A stretch of 28,134 bases of DNA from Chrysochromulina tobinii. Its lineage: Eukaryota > Haptophyta > Prymnesiales > Chrysochromulinaceae. Of this stretch, positions 24,875-28,134 are shown in pieces. A program made the translations under genes and the position numbers. The notes below the pieces were generated by a model. The model was given only the letters and a program-made list of their open reading frames with translations. It had not been told where the DNA came from and did not search any database. The stretch's first letter is position 1; each line of letters opens with the position of its first letter. The DNA is taken from assembly GCA_001275005.1 (NCBI GenBank), contig JWZX01003103.1, forward strand, positions 1 through 28,134, read 5' to 3'.

Positions 24875-25838
24875 ACCCATCGCCGTCGGCACCAAAATTG
24901 TGTCCATCGTCGCCGCCCTTGCTCTTCTGGCACGCAAGTCCGAAGTCCCCTTCACCATCATCGGTGTCGGCACCGACGCAGTTTGGACGACAGAGCCCAT
25001 GACGATCCTCAAGCGGATCAAGGACATGCTCGAGATCTCGTTCCCAGTCTGCAGCTTTGGCGCTCAGACCTCGCTTATGATCACGCTGTGGACGACCTCC
25101 GAGCCCGTCCGCTCCAAGTTCGCCGATCTCGAGTGCACACACGACATGCATGCCTCTTCAACCTCGCCACCTGGCTTGCCCGACGCTGCAAGCATTGCTC
25201 TGGCTCAAACGGTCGCGTCAACCGCCGTCACCGACGTTGCGCCCGCGTCCACGACCAAGATCGATGGCATGCATCCCATCTCTGCCACGCGGTACGACAA
25301 GGCGGCTGCGGGCCTCCATCGGCGATCTGTACAGACGGACGAGCCCGCTCTCAACGCCTTCCTTTCCACGGCCGCAGACATTGCAGACATGCCGCTCTGC
25401 GTCTTCTGTCAAGACGACGTGCCATCGGAGCTCGTGTCCACGACCGCGACCCTCCTCAAGGTCACTTCGGATGAACACAACGAGCTCGACATTGGCCTCC
25501 TCGACGTCCCTGACGAGGACGACGGCCCGACTATCAACGCCGTGCTCTACCTCGCCAAGGGCAAAAAGTTCTCGATCGACAGGAAGGAAGTCGTCTACCA
25601 CACAGAGAGCGGCGTGATCCACGCCCTCGAGCCTCGTGGGATCAAGGAGGCCCTCACCTCCTTGCAGCGCGATCAGTGGATGCTCGCGATCGAGAAGGAG
25701 ATGGACAACCTTCGAGCCCACGACGCCTTCCACTACGTGCCCGTCAAGGAGGCTCTCGCGCAAGGCAAGAAGATCATGCGCATGACCTGGGTGTTCAAGA
25801 TCAAGACGCACGATACCGGCGCGAAGAGGATGATGTGA
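24875..25838 (+). pseudogene. Inverted pol segment: linker plus N-terminal part of copia RT
   Basis: The plus-strand frame ends with the start of the copia RT domain: IKEALTSLQRDQWMLAIEKE, then MDNLRAHDAFHYVPV and KKIMRMTWVFKIKTHDTGA (about 25640-25823). This is the exact piece missing from the minus-strand RT. After GGCGCG (25818-25823) the homology stops and a TGA follows at 25836. The upstream 250 residues are an acidic, Ser/Thr-rich linker as often lies between integrase and RT; no DDE integrase core is recognisable. Confidence 0.75.
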
Positions 25839-25856
25839 TCATATACGCCGTTCTCG

Positions 25857-26600
25857 ATGTTGTCGCGAAGCTCTCGCTGCAGTCTTCACCCTGCGCAAGC
25901 CGACGTCGGCTCCCTCAACATGCTGCGCTACGGACATGTGCACGTGCCGAACCTCCTCAAGCATGGGTCGATCCTCAAGGCCGCCGCTGACACTCGAGGC
26001 AGCAGTCTCTTCGACGGGGGGGCGACGCACATCGTGCACGAGGACGACAAAGGAGCCATCCCGGGCAGCTGGCAGCCCGACGTCGCGGGCCTTCGCCTCG
26101 GCGACGACACGTTCATCCCGGCCTTTGGCTCCGTGCTCAAGGACTTCATCCCACCGCCAGACGTCGGTGGCCCAGACATTCGACGCCGCGTCCTCATCGC
26201 TCCCGCAGTTGCCTCACGGGTCTGGTCGGGCACGCAGGAAGTCCGCCGCGCTGACAACGGCGTCGAGCACGAGATCGAATGGCTCGACAAGAGGTGGACC
26301 CAGAACGACTGGGTCAACCTGGCCTCCTCCGTACGCATCTGGCGGCTACCCGCGTCCTCTCCACCGCTCGCACCGTCGCCAGCGCCAGCGCCACCTGCTA
26401 CCCCTCAGGCCGCCCCGCCCGTTGCTCGAGCAACACGCAGCTCCGCGCGCACCGCCGCCCTTAACCGCGCACGCGCCGTTCAACCACGCGCGCTCATCTT
26501 CGACAGCGGCGCCAGCAACGGGACGTTCGTCAAAACACTGAAAGCCAAAGGATGGCTGATCGACGTCGTGACCGATTCCTCGACCCCTCGTGACGTCACC
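25857..26600 (+). pseudogene. Probable copia protease-region segment on the plus strand
   Basis: The plus frame contains SSLFDGGATHIVHED (aspartic protease-like DxGAT box), LRLGDDTFIPAFGSVL and RRRVLIAPAVASRVWSGTQ, in the order seen in copia proteases (active site, then a G-rich strand, then a VLxxPxLxxRLxSV-like strand). A second box ALIFDSGASNGTF lies at about 26488-26526. A Pro/Ala-rich stretch separates them. It is on the strand opposite to gag and RT core. From about 26480 to 26640 it overlaps the C-terminus of the gag-like frame on the other strand; only one can be genuine there. The function call is tentative. Confidence 0.45.
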
Positions 26601-28066
26601 GTGCGGTCCGGAGCGCCCAAGAGCCAGAACGTCCATAAGAAGGCAAACATGGCCCCCGCTAAGAAGGTGGCGAGCGTCGCGCGCGCGGCGAGGATGAAGC
26701 GAGCAAGGCGACGCGTGAGGCTGGATGCTATGGCAAAGCACTTGGAGGCAATGCTAGGCACTGGCTGCGGTTTGAGCGAGGAGCGATCCACTTCGAAAGA
26801 GCGAACGCGGACATCGAGAGCAGTCCATTGCTCAGCCGAGTGTTGATGGACATCGAGAAGGCGATCCTTGAGAGCGGAGAGCTGCGCGTTGATCATCTCA
26901 TTGTCGGTCGCGCGCGCGTCGACTGTGTCGTAGTCGGTAGGCTGAACGTGACGGCGAGTTTCGAGAGCATGAATGCGAGACTGGAGGACGTTGAGTTCCA
27001 CGACGGTGTCCTTCTCCAGATGGCTGACGCGCTTGACGAGCTCCGCGTGTTGTCCACGCTGTGTCATCGCGAGCTCGAGAATGCGCGGGTCGACGTAGTG
27101 TTTGATGACATCCTGTAGGTGAGCGTGACGGTCGAGATCGGCGAGATGGTCGCTCCGCAGCTCGACGAGGACTTCTGCCATGCGGCTCGTCTCGGCTTGA
27201 ACGTCGCCGATCAGCTTATCCGTGCGTTCGAAGGCTTTCTGCGTGCGTTCAAAGGTGTTGACGACGTAGCACACGTGCGCGTCAAAGTCGTTCATCTTGT
27301 CCTCAGACTCACCGAGCTGTTCACAGAGCTGCTCCACGATGGTGATGCGCTCGGAGAGAGACTCAAATTGGACTGCCGCGGCACTGCGCGGATCCTCATT
27401 GGCGGTGCTTGGCGGCGCGTCGATATGAGGCTCGGCAGGGGTGTCCGCGTGAGTAGAGGGTGGCGACGGCGCCACCCCTGAAGTGCCCTCGGACTCTGGC
27501 ACGACATCAGGTACGACATCAGCGGGAGTTTGATTCGAGGCAGGCGCTACTGTTGTACCCAAGGCGTCCCCCGATTCGGGCGCGACGGCACTGACAGAAC
27601 CTTGGACGGAATCGATGACTTGCGTCGCAGCTGGAGTGTTCATCGTCGTCTTGTCAGACGTACCGTCGACGGCCTTGCCACGACGTTTCGACGACGATTG
27701 CCTTTGGCTGTTCTCCACAGCTGCCATCTTGGCCACTTCGGTGATGTACTCGGGTGTGCCTTGAGTAGGCATGCCAGAGGCCGGTAGTGCGTAGCGGGGC
27801 GTCGAAGAAGGGGCAGAGATGGTACCTGTGGACGCCGCGGTGGCAGCCGAGTAGCTCCGATCGGCTGCCGGCGGGGCATTGGCGAGCGCGCGGTGCCGAA
27901 GGCGCGGCTGCGGAGTCAGGAGACCTCCCTTGCCACGTCCGAAGCCGATGGGGCGTGCGTAGAAGCGCCCGTCAGGGTCGTCACTTGCAAAGGTGAAGGA
28001 CCCATGGTCGCCTGCGTCGGACGGAAGCTTGGTAGCCTTGGGCATTGTCTTTGAGATCACAGCCAT
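26480..28066 (-). CDS. Gag-like coiled-coil protein of the retroelement
   Basis: This 528-aa frame starts with ATG 13 bp inside the primer-binding-site-like repeats, the place where gag begins. Residues 1-230 are low complexity (Ser, Pro, Ala, Thr). About 235-425 form a long coiled coil (ITIVEQLCEQLGESEDKM, then VNTFERTQKAFERTDKLIGD, LQSRIHALETRR). A strongly hydrophobic segment (about 455-482, LATFLAGAMFAFLWTFWLL) follows. No CCHC zinc knuckle is seen. The final 45 residues are antisense to a protease-like plus frame and may not belong. The alternative is a host coiled-coil membrane protein; the position behind the primer-binding site favours gag. Confidence 0.6.
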   Translation of the reverse strand: MAVISKTMPKATKLPSDAGDHGSFTFASDDPDGRFYARPIGFGRGKGGLLTPQPRLRHRALANAPPAADRSYSAATAASTGTISAPSSTPRYALPASGMPTQGTPEYITEVAKMAAVENSQRQSSSKRRGKAVDGTSDKTTMNTPAATQVIDSVQGSVSAVAPESGDALGTTVAPASNQTPADVVPDVVPESEGTSGVAPSPPSTHADTPAEPHIDAPPSTANEDPRSAAAVQFESLSERITIVEQLCEQLGESEDKMNDFDAHVCYVVNTFERTQKAFERTDKLIGDVQAETSRMAEVLVELRSDHLADLDRHAHLQDVIKHYVDPRILELAMTQRGQHAELVKRVSHLEKDTVVELNVLQSRIHALETRRHVQPTDYDTVDARATDNEMINAQLSALKDRLLDVHQHSAEQWTALDVRVRSFEVDRSSLKPQPVPSIASKCFAIASSLTRRLARFILAARATLATFLAGAMFAFLWTFWLLGAPDRTVTSRGVEESVTTSISHPLAFSVLTNVPLLAPLSKMSARG

Positions 28067-28078
28067 GCGACGCCACCA

Positions 28079-28127
28079 CGTCCAGGCTCGAATCCCGCCA
28101 GAAGGCGTCCAGGCTCGAGTCCCGCCA
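28079..28127 (-). repeat. Duplicated primer-binding-site-like sequence (tRNA 3'-end complement)
   Basis: Two 22-bp copies, 28079-28100 and 28106-28127, 27 bp apart and differing by one base. On the plus strand each reads as the 3' arm of a tRNA: GGCTCGAATCCCGCCA, i.e. a T-loop TCGAAT, T-stem and acceptor ending in CCA. On the element's minus strand this gives TGGCGGGATTCGA, the classic TGG-starting primer-binding site, just before the gag start. Confidence 0.72.
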
Positions 28128-28134
28128 GGATGCC

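Larger units (their letters stand above)
22884..28134 (-). mobile_element. Rearranged Ty1/copia-type LTR retrotransposon, truncated by the window edge
   Basis: The element sense is minus: primer-binding-site-like sequences (28079-28127), a gag-like frame (28066-26480), RT core (about 24874-24010), RNase H (about 24010-23292) and purine tracts near 23226-23266. The order gag, pol with RT before RNase H at the 3' end is copia-like, and the RT carries the copia RVT_2 signatures. Segments between about 24875 and 26600 are coding on the opposite strand, so the element is internally inverted, and RT and RNase H are in different frames. I could not recognise an integrase core. It is therefore non-autonomous or dead, unless the assembly is wrong. 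Confidence 0.8.

Noticed and set aside
24023-25474. 483-codon plus frame
   Set aside because: Most of it is antisense to the RT core, and the rest is out of frame with the RT N-terminal piece.
28079-28127. A tRNA gene at the right edge
   Set aside because: Only the T-arm/acceptor 3' part is present, twice, with no anticodon or D-arm; a primer-binding site explains it better.

Overview
The window looks like nuclear DNA from a GC-rich unicellular alga. The evidence is eukaryotic protein families (COPI-associated-like membrane protein, DeSI/PUL, MYND, UBA-WW, FN3/C-type-lectin receptor, PARP-like), mostly intronless genes rich in Ala and Pro, three short AG-terminated introns, and a Ty1/copia-type LTR retroelement. 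One membrane-protease homologue has a signal-peptide-like start followed by an SVA-F motif, like the bipartite plastid presequences of secondary red-lineage algae. A haptophyte or other red-lineage alga is therefore my preferred guess. It is an inference, and the species cannot be named from sequence alone.

Layout, left to right: a reading frame open to the left edge (minus, 1-319); a pair of 70-80 bp direct repeats (449-606); a histidine phosphatase (minus, 707-1426) head-to-head with a CPBP/CAAX-type intramembrane protease (plus, 1576-2808); a possible 66-aa membrane protein (minus, 2975-3175); a UBA-WW-WW scaffold protein (minus, 3872-6259) head-to-head with a two-exon MYND/ankyrin-like gene (plus, 6466-8266); a COPI-associated-like four-TM protein (minus, 8705-9250); an STI1-armadillo protein (minus, 9455-12253); then four plus-strand genes: coiled coil plus PARP-like domain (12778-14991), 2OG-Fe(II) dioxygenase (15106-15894), DeSI/PPPDE-PUL (16201-18237), and a three-exon FN3 / C-type lectin / PAN transmembrane protein (18733-22867). 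The right end, from about 22884 to the edge, is a rearranged copia-like retroelement. Its gag-like frame, RT core and RNase H are on the minus strand, while the N-terminal piece of RT and a probable protease segment are on the plus strand.

The main novelty candidate is the intron set. The three introns (7479-7698, 20852-20974, 21642-21726) lie in two unrelated genes. They share a 3' end (two end in the identical GCCTCCCTCATCAG), are filled with short tandem repeats built on CTGATG, and restore frame exactly when removed. Two of them are flanked by direct repeats of 22 and 44 bp that contain both splice junctions, which is how introner-type elements or duplication-born introns look. A second pattern is the palindrome TACATGTA, which I found five times, always in intergenic DNA within about 1-230 bp upstream of a start codon.

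Several proteins (UBA-WW, DeSI-PUL, STI1-ARM, PARP-like) have ubiquitin, chaperone or ADP-ribose themes, but nothing in the layout shows that they form one pathway. The order looks like ordinary eukaryotic gene packing with short shared promoters.
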